Assembly: GCA_046047615.1 (NCBI GenBank)
Contig: JBJOHO010000012.1
Coordinates: 28,208-92,207, forward strand
DNA length: 64,000 nt
Origin: ZC4RG30 sp046047615
GTDB taxonomy: Bacteria > Pseudomonadota > Gammaproteobacteria > Steroidobacterales > Steroidobacteraceae
Reading direction: 5' to 3'
In this document: positions 16,970-24,960 of the stretch, piece by piece
How the letters are laid out: each line of letters starts with the position of its first letter
How positions within the stretch are numbered: the stretch's first letter is position 1
Made by a program: the position numbers and the translations under genes
Notes under the pieces: model-generated
Databases searched by the model: none
What the model was told of the DNA's origin: nothing
Seen by the model: only the letters and a program-made list of their open reading frames with translations

Positions 16970-17919
16970 GCGCGCGCCGCAAGATTGGCCGTCACCTGCT
17001 CGGTGACACGCAAGGCGGTTTCCAGCGCACGCAAGCCGTCCGCGCCGCTCACCACGGGTGCCTGGCCGGTGCGGACGCAGTGCAGGAAGGATTCGATCTC
17101 GGCCTTCAGCGCATCGCCCTGGTCGAGGTTCTGTTCTTCAATGAGGACCGGCAAAGGCCCGGCCTCGGCACCCGGGGGTTTCTTGCGGATCACCGTCAGG
17201 ATCTTCTGCTGGAGGTCCATCGACAGGTAGGCGTCATCCTGGAACACCCGCAGCTTGCGCTCGGTCTTGAGGCTGACACGGCTGGCCGTCGCATTGGCGA
17301 CGCAACCGTTGGCAAAGCGCAGGCGCGCATTGGCGATGTCGATCTGGCCGGAGAACACCGGCGTGCCGACCGCATCGACCGACACCAGGTCGGACTGCAC
17401 GATGCTCTGGATCAGGTCGATGTCGTGGATCATGAGGTCAAGCACGACATTCACGTCGGTGCCACGTTCCTTGAACGGCGCGAGGCGCTGGCACTCGAGG
17501 AAACGCGGCTTTCCCAAGTAGGGCTCGGCTGCGACCACGGCCGCATTGAAGCGCTCCAGGTGGCCGACCTGCAGGACACGGTTGCAACGGGCGGCCAGTG
17601 CGATGAGTTCGCGTGCCTGCGCAACAGTCTCCGTCACCGGCTTTTCCACCAGCACGTGTGCGCCCGCCGCAAGGAAGTCGGCGGCGATCTGGAAGTGCGC
17701 GGGCGTGTGGGTGACGACGCTGACCGCATCCACCTTGCCCAGCAGCTCGCGGTGGTCGGCGAAGCCTGGCACGCCCAGCTCGGCACCGACCGCGCGGCGT
17801 GCCGCCTCCTGGGCGTCGACGACGGCAACCAGCTGGCTGGACGGGATGGCGGCGTACTTCTGGGCGTGGAAGCGCCCCAGGTAGCCGGTACCAATGACGG
17901 CAGTTCGGATTTTGTCCAT
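16966..17919 (-). CDS. Gfo/Idh/MocA family oxidoreductase
   Basis: A 317-residue NAD(P)-dependent oxidoreductase. The N-terminal Rossmann motif is AVIGTGYLGRFHAQKYA; the family catalytic-lysine motif is VLVEKPVT; VGHLERFNAA and the metal/substrate-facing histidine in MIHDIDLIQ follow in the C-terminal domain. Substrate is unknown. Related genes occur beside sugar-modifying and lipid A genes in other proteobacteria, but here the partner is the aguB-like amidase, overlapping by 4 bp. The start is ATG 17919, 12 bp from a divergent small membrane-protein gene. Confidence 0.85.
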
Positions 17920-17931
17920 GACACCGCTATT

Positions 17932-18309
17932 ATGCCCGGCGTGAAAGGATTCTTCGCACGTACCTGGGACGCTCACTGGCAGCGCCCGCCGCTTGCCCGG
18001 GAATTGATGGGCCTGCTGTGGATGCTGGCGGTGGGGCTGCTGCTGTTGCCGCCGGTCATTTATCTGGGCGGCCGGCTGGTGCTCGGCGCTTACCTGCGTG
18101 ACCCGCTCACCGGGCTGACGGGTGGGCTGGGGGCTTTCTGGTTCGACTACCTGAAGGGGCTGGCGCAGTTCTCGGCGGGCTACTGGATGGCCGCCCTCGG
18201 CCCCTGGGCCCTGCTCACGGCGTGGCGCGTGGCCCGACGCTGGGCGTGGCCGAGTGGCAAAAGCAGGCGCGCCGCGCCGGCCACGCCACACCGGCGGCGG
18301 CGCAACTGA
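17932..18309 (+). CDS. Small hypothetical membrane protein
   Basis: A 125-residue protein of unknown family with two likely transmembrane helices (LLWMLAVGLLLLPPVIYLGG and a segment around FWFDYLKGLAQFSAGYWMAALGPWALLTAW) and a strongly basic end (RRAAPATPHRRRRN). Both ends are therefore probably cytoplasmic. ATG 17932 is assumed; GTG at 17941 would give MKGFF. No clear ribosome site is visible. Its start is only 12 bp from that of the divergent oxidoreductase. Confidence 0.5.
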   Translation: MPGVKGFFARTWDAHWQRPPLARELMGLLWMLAVGLLLLPPVIYLGGRLVLGAYLRDPLTGLTGGLGAFWFDYLKGLAQFSAGYWMAALGPWALLTAWRVARRWAWPSGKSRRAAPATPHRRRRN

Positions 18310-18327
18310 CCAGCGCCGCCGGCCCCC

Positions 18328-18621
18328 TCACTCGCCCTGCGGCCAATACACCAGGGCCATGCCGGCCACCACCAGCACCGCCGACAGCTGTGCAAGCCGG
18401 CGCCACCGCGTCTCGCGGATCTCGCCGACAAAGGCCGCGACGGTGGCCAACAGCAGCGCCAGGGACCAGCCGATTGCGATCGCCAAGGGGCGGTACTCGC
18501 CGCCCAGGCGCTCCGAGTATTCCGGCAGCAACATGAAGACCACGGCCGTCAGTGACAGGCCGACGAACATGGACACGGCAGAACCCATGGCGATGCCCAG
18601 CAGGGCGGCAAGCGGACGCAT
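18328..18621 (-). CDS. Small hypothetical membrane protein (3 TM)
   Basis: A 97-residue hydrophobic protein with three predicted helices (LAALLGIAMGSAVSMFVGLSLTAVVFML, LAIAIGWSLALLLATVAAFVGEI, LSAVLVVAGMALVYW) and short charged loops. Family not recognised. ATG 18621 is preceded by GGAGA at 8 bp on the minus strand, which supports this start. Divergent from prc and convergent with the preceding small membrane-protein gene. Confidence 0.6.
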   Translation of the reverse strand: MRPLAALLGIAMGSAVSMFVGLSLTAVVFMLLPEYSERLGGEYRPLAIAIGWSLALLLATVAAFVGEIRETRWRRLAQLSAVLVVAGMALVYWPQGE

Positions 18622-18695
18622 GCGAACTGTCTCCGGCAGCAAGAATCCAATAGGCCTACACTCTACTCCAACCTCAACGCAGGCAGGCCCACTCC

Positions 18696-20903
18696 ATGCA
18701 AGTACCCCGTCTTCCCGCGCGCTGGCTCGCCCTTGGCGCCCTCGCCGTGCTGGCAGGCATCGGCAGCGGCTCCAGCACGGCGCCCGCCAACACCGCCACG
18801 GGCGCGTTGCCGCCAGGAGCGGTCGCGCCTCGCGAGCGGCAGCGGGTGGTGGCGCGTCGCGTCGCGGCACTGCTGGAGGAGGCGCACTTCCGGCGCGCCC
18901 GCATAGATGACAAGTTCTCCGCTGAGGTTTTCGACCGCTACCTCGATTCCCTCGACGGCCAGCGCAGCTACCTGACTGCCGCCGACATCGCGGAATTCCA
19001 GCCGCTGCGCGAACGCTTCGACGACATGGTGCGCAGTGGCGAGATCGAGCCCGCCTTCCGCATGTTCGCCCGACTGCAGGAGCGCAACCGCGAGCGTGTG
19101 CGGCACGCCCTGCAACTGCTGGACAAGGAGCCGGACTGGACCGTGGATGAGCGTTTCGAGTTCGACCGCGAGGACGCGCCATGGCCGCGCAACAGCGCAG
19201 AACTCGACGAACTGTGGCGCAAGCGCGTGAAGAGCGATGGCTTGGCGCTGGTGCTGGCGGGCAAGACCTGGCCCGAGGCTGCAGACCTGCTGCGCAAGCG
19301 CTACGAGCGGGTCCTCAAGCGCGTCGACCAGGTGTCGCCCGAGGACGTGTTCGAGACCTTCATGAACGCCTACGCGCGCACCTTCGACCCGCACTCCAGC
19401 TACTTCTCGCCGCGCAATTCCGAGGAATACCGGATACAGATGAGCCTCAGCTACGAGGGCATCGGCGCCACGCTGCAGTCGATCGACGAGTACGCGACCA
19501 TCATGAACCTGCTGCCCGGCGGCCCCGCCGCGGTGGCCGGCTCGCTGACCATCAAGGACCGTATCACAGGCATCGCGCAGGGTCGTGACGGCAGCTTCCA
19601 GGAAGTGATCGGCTGGCGTATCGACGACGTCGTGCAACTGATCCGCGGCAAGGGCGGCACGCTGGTGCGTTTGCAGGTGCTGCCGGCCGGTGCGGCGCCG
19701 GGCTCGCCGGAAAAGGTGGTCGAACTCGTGCGGGGCAAGGTGACACTCGAGGCCCAGGCTGCCAAGAAGCAGCGCCTGAAGATCCCGCGGGACGGCAAGG
19801 ATCTCGACATCGGTGTGATCAGCGTGCCGGGCTTCTACCAGGACGTGCAGGCACAGGCCGCCGGCGACCCGGACTACCGCAGCACGACGCGCGACGTGCA
19901 GCGCCTGATCAATGAGCTGCGCAAGGAAGGCGGACTCGACGGGCTGGTGCTCGACCTGCGTGGCGACGGCGGTGGCTACCTTCCCGAGGCCACTGCGTTG
20001 ACCGGCCTGTTCATTGACCGCGGCCCGGTCGTTCAGCTCAAGGACACCACGGGGCGTGTCGAGGTGCTCGATGATCCCAGCCCCGGCGTGGCCTGGGACG
20101 GGCCGCTCGTGGTGCTCGTGGACCGATTCAGCGCCTCCGCTTCGGAGATCTTCGCTGGCGCCATCCAGGATTACCGGCGCGGTTACGTGGTCGGGCAACG
20201 CACCTTCGGCAAGGGCACCGTGCAGAACCTGGTTCCCTTGGACCGCTGGTCCCAGCGCCCCGTGGACGGCCAACTGACCGTCACGATCGGCAAGTTCTAC
20301 CGGGTGACCGGCGAGAGCACGCAGCATCGCGGCGTGGAGCCGGATATCGCACTGCCCTCGGCCATCAACCTTGATGACGTTGGCGAGAGCGCCTTGGAAG
20401 CGGCCCTGCCCTGGGATCGCATCGCCGGAGTGCCGTTCCAGAGTGCCTTGCCGCCCGGCAAGCTGCCCGGAACGGAAGTGCTGGTCCGCAATGGCGCCCA
20501 GCGCAACAACGGCAACGCCGATTACCAGTGGCTCGTGGGCGACATCCAGGCCATTGAAAAGCTCCGCCAGCAGACCTCGCTCTCGCTCAATCTCGCCACC
20601 CGCCGTGCCGAGCGCGAGCAGCAGGATGCGGACCGGCTGCAGCGGCTCAACCAGCGGCGCGCCGCCCAAGGCAAACCTGCGCTCAGTTCGCTGGAGGAGC
20701 TGACCGCGGGTAGCGGAAAAGCCGATGCCGGCACCGACAGCACGGACGACCCGGAGGGTGGCGAGGTGGGCACGGATGAACCTGCCAAGGCCGAGGACGA
20801 CATCCTGCTGCAGCAGACCGCGCAGATCCTGGCCGACATCGTGGTGCACGGCCCTCCGCCTGCGGCCGGGGCCACGGCGACCACGACCGCCCGGCAGCAC
20901 TGA
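18696..20903 (+). CDS. prc: Carboxy-terminal (tail-specific) protease Prc
   Basis: A 735-residue periplasmic S41A protease. An N-terminal signal segment (LALGALAVLAGIGSG) precedes the helical N-terminal domain, a PDZ domain (SLSYEGIGATL...IKDRITGI), and the catalytic domain: Ser near 483 in FSASASEIFAGA and Lys near 508 in QRTFGKGTVQ. DLRGDGGGYLPEA is the typical preceding motif. Prc trims penicillin-binding protein 3 and degrades ssrA-tagged or misfolded periplasmic proteins in E. coli, and controls endopeptidase levels. The C-terminus is acidic and low complexity. No partner gene nlpI is seen nearby. Confidence 0.95.
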   Translation: MQVPRLPARWLALGALAVLAGIGSGSSTAPANTATGALPPGAVAPRERQRVVARRVAALLEEAHFRRARIDDKFSAEVFDRYLDSLDGQRSYLTAADIAEFQPLRERFDDMVRSGEIEPAFRMFARLQERNRERVRHALQLLDKEPDWTVDERFEFDREDAPWPRNSAELDELWRKRVKSDGLALVLAGKTWPEAADLLRKRYERVLKRVDQVSPEDVFETFMNAYARTFDPHSSYFSPRNSEEYRIQMSLSYEGIGATLQSIDEYATIMNLLPGGPAAVAGSLTIKDRITGIAQGRDGSFQEVIGWRIDDVVQLIRGKGGTLVRLQVLPAGAAPGSPEKVVELVRGKVTLEAQAAKKQRLKIPRDGKDLDIGVISVPGFYQDVQAQAAGDPDYRSTTRDVQRLINELRKEGGLDGLVLDLRGDGGGYLPEATALTGLFIDRGPVVQLKDTTGRVEVLDDPSPGVAWDGPLVVLVDRFSASASEIFAGAIQDYRRGYVVGQRTFGKGTVQNLVPLDRWSQRPVDGQLTVTIGKFYRVTGESTQHRGVEPDIALPSAINLDDVGESALEAALPWDRIAGVPFQSALPPGKLPGTEVLVRNGAQRNNGNADYQWLVGDIQAIEKLRQQTSLSLNLATRRAEREQQDADRLQRLNQRRAAQGKPALSSLEELTAGSGKADAGTDSTDDPEGGEVGTDEPAKAEDDILLQQTAQILADIVVHGPPPAAGATATTTARQH

Positions 20904-20907
20904 GGTT

Positions 20908-21981
20908 TCAGTCCAGCAGCCGGCTGCGGACGCCCCAGTCGTTGTCGGCCAGCACCACGGCCACCCCCCCCTCGGGGTCGGTCTCCTGGTGCTGCAGCAA
21001 GGAGTCGTCGGTCGGCAACGTCGCGACCGCATCGGCGTAGCGCGCCGAAGCGGCCAGGCGCTCGATCCGCTGTTTCAGGTCGTGGCTGACGGCTGTGAAC
21101 GCGGGCAAGGCGTTCCGCAGGCGACCCAACTGTTCCATCAATGCCAGGCTGCGCGTGCTGTCCCAGTCGCGCCGCAGCGGCTCACGCTGGCGTGCAGCCT
21201 CGGCCATCAGTGCCAGCCATGATCCGCCCTCGAGCTTTCCTGCCAGCCGCTGCGACAGCAGTTGCGCGTAGGCCAGCAGCCCCAGGTTGATGCCACGCCG
21301 GGCAGCGACCGACAGGCTCACGAAATCCGGCGGCACCGCCTCCTGCAACGTCGCCAGCGTGTCGCGCGCCAGCCCCAGCTCGCGGCTGACCGCGGCGGCC
21401 TCGACCATCAGCGCGTCGGCTTCCCGTTCCAGACGACGACGGACCCACCAGCGCCAGCGCCTGCCGGCCACAACGCGGGCCTGGTGAATCTGCTCCAGCT
21501 TCGATCGCATCGCCGCGCCACGTGCTTCCCACTCCGACAGGTCCTGCTGTGCCTTGGCGAGGCGCGCGCCCTGCTCCCGGTCGTATTGGGCCCGACGCGT
21601 GCGGGCTTCGCGCGCGGTCTGCTGTTCAACCAGTTCTGCGGAGAGTTGTCCCAACAGTTGGCTGCCACGGCGCCACAGGTCACGCAATTGGAAATGGAGC
21701 ATCGCATGGTGACCCGATCCGGTCTGGGCGAGCATCGCCTCCAGGCGAGCCAAGGCATCTTCCACCCGTGCGGTAGATGCTTGCTCCACCTTGAGCAGGT
21801 CCTGGAGCCCGCGGACCTCTTCCTGCAGTTCGCTCCAGGACTTCTTGAGCTCTGCGCGGTTGCGGAACAATTGCAGGACGCGCTCATCCTCCTCGAAGCT
21901 CGGAGGATCGGCGAACCAAGGGCGAGCCCGCAGCTTCCGGAACAGACCTGGGCTGACGGGTAGCGGGACCTCTGCAGACAA
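20908..21981 (-). CDS. Hypothetical coiled-coil protein in the orn operon
   Basis: A 357-residue soluble protein rich in Arg, Glu, Leu and Ala, family not recognised. Residues about 40-90 and 120-215 have heptad-like patterns (ELKKSWSELQEEVRGLQDLL, QYDREQGARLAKAQQDLSEWEARG), separated by more globular stretches, with a basic patch GRRWRWWVRRRLERE. No signal peptide or membrane span. The start is TTG at 21981, because a TGA (the stop of the upstream DUF1249 gene) lies three codons before it. It follows orn and DUF1249 at 6-bp spacing, suggesting one transcript. Confidence 0.65.
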   Translation of the reverse strand: MSAEVPLPVSPGLFRKLRARPWFADPPSFEEDERVLQLFRNRAELKKSWSELQEEVRGLQDLLKVEQASTARVEDALARLEAMLAQTGSGHHAMLHFQLRDLWRRGSQLLGQLSAELVEQQTAREARTRRAQYDREQGARLAKAQQDLSEWEARGAAMRSKLEQIHQARVVAGRRWRWWVRRRLEREADALMVEAAAVSRELGLARDTLATLQEAVPPDFVSLSVAARRGINLGLLAYAQLLSQRLAGKLEGGSWLALMAEAARQREPLRRDWDSTRSLALMEQLGRLRNALPAFTAVSHDLKQRIERLAASARYADAVATLPTDDSLLQHQETDPEGGVAVVLADNDWGVRSRLLD

Positions 21982-21987
21982 GACGGC

Positions 21988-22455
21988 TCAGCGGATGCGG
22001 TGTCCGCGCTCCAGACAATATTCCAGCCACTTGTTTAACAGCATGTTCGCGGACCAGCGCTGTTCCAGTTCACGCTCCGCGACCGCCCTGCCCGACTTCA
22101 TGCCACTGGGCTTCGCGACTTCGCGGAAACGGGCCTCGGCAACACGCGCGTCGGCGTAGACGCGCACGTTCAGATCCGGCACCCGCGCCATGGGCGGCTG
22201 ACCGTCCAAGGGTGGTCCCGGCTCCTCGAACTGGTAGGTCAGCGTCAGCGTCGTCGTGTAGGGAGTCTGTTCCTCGACGACCACCGACAGGTCGCAGTCT
22301 CCCGGCACGCGCGACAGGTGACAGCCACGCAACTGTGACACGGTGCCGCACAGGGCCTGCAGGCGCAGGAAGTTGCTCTCGTAGAGGGCCATCAGGGCCA
22401 GGAAACTGCGCGGCCGCGCCCGCCAGGAGACCGCCAGCCGCGTGTCGTCGCGCAT
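21988..22455 (-). CDS. DUF1249 (YqiB-like) protein
   Basis: A 155-residue DUF1249 protein. Members are found across gammaproteobacteria with no established function. The visible hallmarks are YESNFLRLQALCG, LTYQFEEPGPPL, an NVRVYADARVAEA strand and the WLEYCLERGH end. ATG 22455 lies 4 bp after the orn stop. In E. coli the family member yqiB sits beside cpdA and nudF; here it is coupled to orn and to a coiled-coil gene, so a nucleotide-turnover link is a guess from neighbours only. Confidence 0.85.
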   Translation of the reverse strand: MRDDTRLAVSWRARPRSFLALMALYESNFLRLQALCGTVSQLRGCHLSRVPGDCDLSVVVEEQTPYTTTLTLTYQFEEPGPPLDGQPPMARVPDLNVRVYADARVAEARFREVAKPSGMKSGRAVAERELEQRWSANMLLNKWLEYCLERGHRIR

Positions 22456-22459
22456 GGAT

Positions 22460-23035
22460 TCAGGTCCCGGTGGACCCTGCGGGTGGCCGACACGCCTCCA
22501 CCAGCAGGTGGTCGCGGTAGTGGCGCAATTCGCGGATCGAATCGTGGATGTCGGCCAGTGCCAGGTGGGCCGCCTGCTTGCTGAAGCCACTGGCGACCTG
22601 CGGCGCCCAACGGCGTGCCAGTTCCTTCAGCGTGCTGACGTCCAGGTTGCGATAGTGGAAGTGCCGCTCCAGCGCGGGCATGTAGCGGGCCAGGAAGCGC
22701 CGGTCCTGGCAGATGCTGTTGCCGCACATGGGTGAGGCGCCAGCGGGCACCCACGCTTCGAGAAATGCCAAGGTGCGCGCCTCGGCGGCAGCAGGGTCGT
22801 CCCGGCTGGCCCGGACCCGTTCCACGAGTCCGGACTGCCCGTGCTGGCGCGTGTTCCACTCATCCATCGCGTCGAGCCGGGCCTGCGTCTGGTGGATGGC
22901 GATGACCGGCCCCTCCGCCAACACCTCGAGCCGCGTATCCGTGACCACGGTCGCGATCTCGAGGATCACGTCGTTTTCCGGGCTCAGGCCGGTCATTTCC
23001 AGGTCGATCCAGATGAGATTGTCGCGGCTCTGCAT
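22460..23035 (-). CDS. orn: Oligoribonuclease
   Basis: A 191-residue DEDDh 3'-5' exonuclease that degrades di- to short oligonucleotides, including pGpG from cyclic-di-GMP breakdown. The motifs are ExoI (WIDLEMTGL), ExoII (NSICQDRRFLARYMP) and ExoIII (HLALADIHDSI). It is first of orn-DUF1249-coiled coil and divergent from rsgA, the neighbour it also has in E. coli. Confidence 0.96.
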   Translation of the reverse strand: MQSRDNLIWIDLEMTGLSPENDVILEIATVVTDTRLEVLAEGPVIAIHQTQARLDAMDEWNTRQHGQSGLVERVRASRDDPAAAEARTLAFLEAWVPAGASPMCGNSICQDRRFLARYMPALERHFHYRNLDVSTLKELARRWAPQVASGFSKQAAHLALADIHDSIRELRHYRDHLLVEACRPPAGSTGT

Positions 23036-23074
23036 GACGGGGATCCAGGGTGAAGCTGTGGCATTCTAGCAGCC

Positions 23075-24031
23075 TTGAACAAGCCTCCCGAATGCCTGGA
23101 CGCCGATGTCATCGCCGCTTTCGGCCGGCACCTTCTGGTCCGCGACGCGGCCGGTGCCACCCATGCCGCACGCCCCTTTGGCCGCCACCTCGGCGTGGTC
23201 TGCGGCGACCGGGTGGCCTGCGAGCGCGACGGCCACGGCGAGGTCATCGCAGTGCGGGTGCTGCCTCGCCGTTCCGTCCTGGAGCGCAGCAACCTGCGCG
23301 GCGGCAACGAGGTGATCGTCGCCAACCTGACGCAACTGGTTGTGGTGCTGGCCGCCGTGCCGCGGCCGGACCTGTTCATGGTCGACCGCTACTTGGCGGC
23401 AGCCGCCTCGCTGCGTCTGCGCGCCGTCGTGGTCGTCAACAAGTGCGACCTGGCGCTGGACCCTGAACTCGAACCACAACTGGCCGTATTCGCGTCCCTG
23501 GGGTATCCGGTGCATCGGGTCGGCGCCCGCGGCGGCGAGGGTCTTGAGGCCCTGTCCGCAGCGCTGGCAAACGAGACCAGTGTGCTGCTGGGCCAATCTG
23601 GCGTTGGCAAATCATCACTCATCCGCAGGTTGACCGTCGATGGTGCCGAGGCGGCGACCGGCGACCTGATGCGCGAAGCCGAGGGTCGGCATACAACAAC
23701 CAGTTCGCGCTGCTACACAGGACTCACGGGCGGAGTGCTCATCGATTCTCCGGGCGTGCGGGATTACGCGCCGTCCATCGACGCGCTCGAGCAGCGCAGC
23801 CTGGGCTTCGTGGAAGTGGACCGTGCAGGTGCGGGCTGCCAGTTCATGGATTGCCGACACATGAACGAGCCGGGCTGCGCGGTGAAGTCAGCGTTGGAGA
23901 GCAGCCTCCTGGATGCACGACGCTACGAGAGCTACCGCAGGCTGCGGCGTCTGGCGGAGCAGTTGCAGGCGGCGCGCGGCCCGGCCGGCCAGCACCCGCC
24001 ACGCGGCGGACGGTCTCAGAGAAGGGTCTGA
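23075..24031 (+). CDS. rsgA: Ribosome small-subunit GTPase RsgA
   Basis: A 318-residue circularly permuted GTPase that aids late 30S maturation. After an OB-fold (RHLGVVCGDRVAC), the G motifs come in permuted order: NKCD (G4), GQSGVGKSSL (G1), TTTS (G2), DSPGV (G3). The zinc knuckle CQFMDCRHMNEPGC follows, then a basic tail. No upstream in-frame ATG exists; the start is TTG at 23075, an unusual codon with a weak ribosome site. The last 16 bp overlap recR on the other strand. Confidence 0.94.
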   Translation: MNKPPECLDADVIAAFGRHLLVRDAAGATHAARPFGRHLGVVCGDRVACERDGHGEVIAVRVLPRRSVLERSNLRGGNEVIVANLTQLVVVLAAVPRPDLFMVDRYLAAAASLRLRAVVVVNKCDLALDPELEPQLAVFASLGYPVHRVGARGGEGLEALSAALANETSVLLGQSGVGKSSLIRRLTVDGAEAATGDLMREAEGRHTTTSSRCYTGLTGGVLIDSPGVRDYAPSIDALEQRSLGFVEVDRAGAGCQFMDCRHMNEPGCAVKSALESSLLDARRYESYRRLRRLAEQLQAARGPAGQHPPRGGRSQRRV

Positions 24032-24615
24032 CGACCCTGCAGGGCGTGGGCCAGTGTGCCGCCGTCCACGTACTCCAGCTCGCCACCGATGGGCACACCG
24101 TGCGCGATGCGCGTGGCCCGCACGCCGCGTTGCTGCGCCAGCCCGGAGAGCACATGGGCGGTCGCTTCGCCCTCGACGGTGGGGTTGGTGGCCAGGATCA
24201 GCTCGCGGACAATTCCTTCGTCGAGCAGCCGCTCGAGATCAGCAAGGCCGAGTTGCTCGGGCCCGATGCCATCCAGCGGCGACAGATGACCCATCAGCAC
24301 GAAATAGCGCCCGCGATAGCTGGCCGACGCCTCGATCGCCATTACGTCGGCCGGTGATTCGACGACGCACAGCAAGGCCTCGTCGCGGCGCGGATCGGTG
24401 CAGAGACCACACTGTTCGCCTTCGGTCAGCATGCGGCAGCGGCGGCAGCGGCCGATGGAGGCCAGCGCACCGGTGAGGGCTGCAGCCAACTCCCGCGCGC
24501 TGTCGCGCCCTTCCTGCAGCAACCGGAAGGCCATGCGTTGCGCCGTCTTGGGCCCGACGCCGGGCAAGGCGGTGAGCGCCGTGACCAGGCGCGCCAGGGC
24601 CGGCGAGTGCTTCAC
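24016..24615 (-). CDS. recR: Recombination protein RecR
   Basis: A 199-residue RecR, which loads RecA in the RecFOR pathway. It has the helix-hairpin-helix LPGVGPKTAQRMAF, the zinc finger CRRCRMLTEGEQCGLC, and the Toprim domain (VVESPADVMAIE ... ATNPTVEGEATAHVLS). The start is GTG 24615. It is last of dnaX-ybaB-recR, a widely conserved order. Confidence 0.97.
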   Translation of the reverse strand: MKHSPALARLVTALTALPGVGPKTAQRMAFRLLQEGRDSARELAAALTGALASIGRCRRCRMLTEGEQCGLCTDPRRDEALLCVVESPADVMAIEASASYRGRYFVLMGHLSPLDGIGPEQLGLADLERLLDEGIVRELILATNPTVEGEATAHVLSGLAQQRGVRATRIAHGVPIGGELEYVDGGTLAHALQGRQTLL

Positions 24616-24631
24616 GTGGTGGCGGCCAGCT

Positions 24632-24955
24632 TCAGAACGGCAGCTTCATGCCCGGCGGCAACTGCATGCCGGCCATGAGCCCGGACATCTTTTCCTGCAC
24701 GGCAGCATCGACGCGGGCCGTGGCATCGTTGATCGCCGCCACCAGCAAGTCCTCAAGCATTTCGCGGTCCTCGCCCAGCAGGGCGGGCTCGATCTGCACG
24801 CGGAGGGCCTGGTGCTTGCCGTTCAAGGTGACTTTGACCATGCCGCCACCAGCCTCGCCAGTGGCACTCAACTGCGCCACCTGCGCCTGGGCCTTCTGCA
24901 TGTTTTCCTGCATCTGCTGCGCCTGCTTGAGCAGGTTGCCGATGTTGCCGCGCAT
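24632..24955 (-). CDS. ybaB: Nucleoid-associated protein YbaB/EbfC
   Basis: A 107-residue YbaB. The N-terminal helix GNIGNLLKQAQQMQENMQKAQAQV, central GMVKVTLNGKHQALRVQIEPALL and a C-terminal MSGLMAGMQLPPG tail are diagnostic. It dimerises and binds DNA in relatives. It lies between dnaX (5-bp gap) and recR (16-bp gap). Confidence 0.96.
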   Translation of the reverse strand: MRGNIGNLLKQAQQMQENMQKAQAQVAQLSATGEAGGGMVKVTLNGKHQALRVQIEPALLGEDREMLEDLLVAAINDATARVDAAVQEKMSGLMAGMQLPPGMKLPF

Positions 24956-24960
24956 GGTAC

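Noticed and set aside
18663..21032. 789-codon open frame antisense to prc
   Set aside because: Prc is complete and conserved on the other strand; the antisense product shows no known motif.
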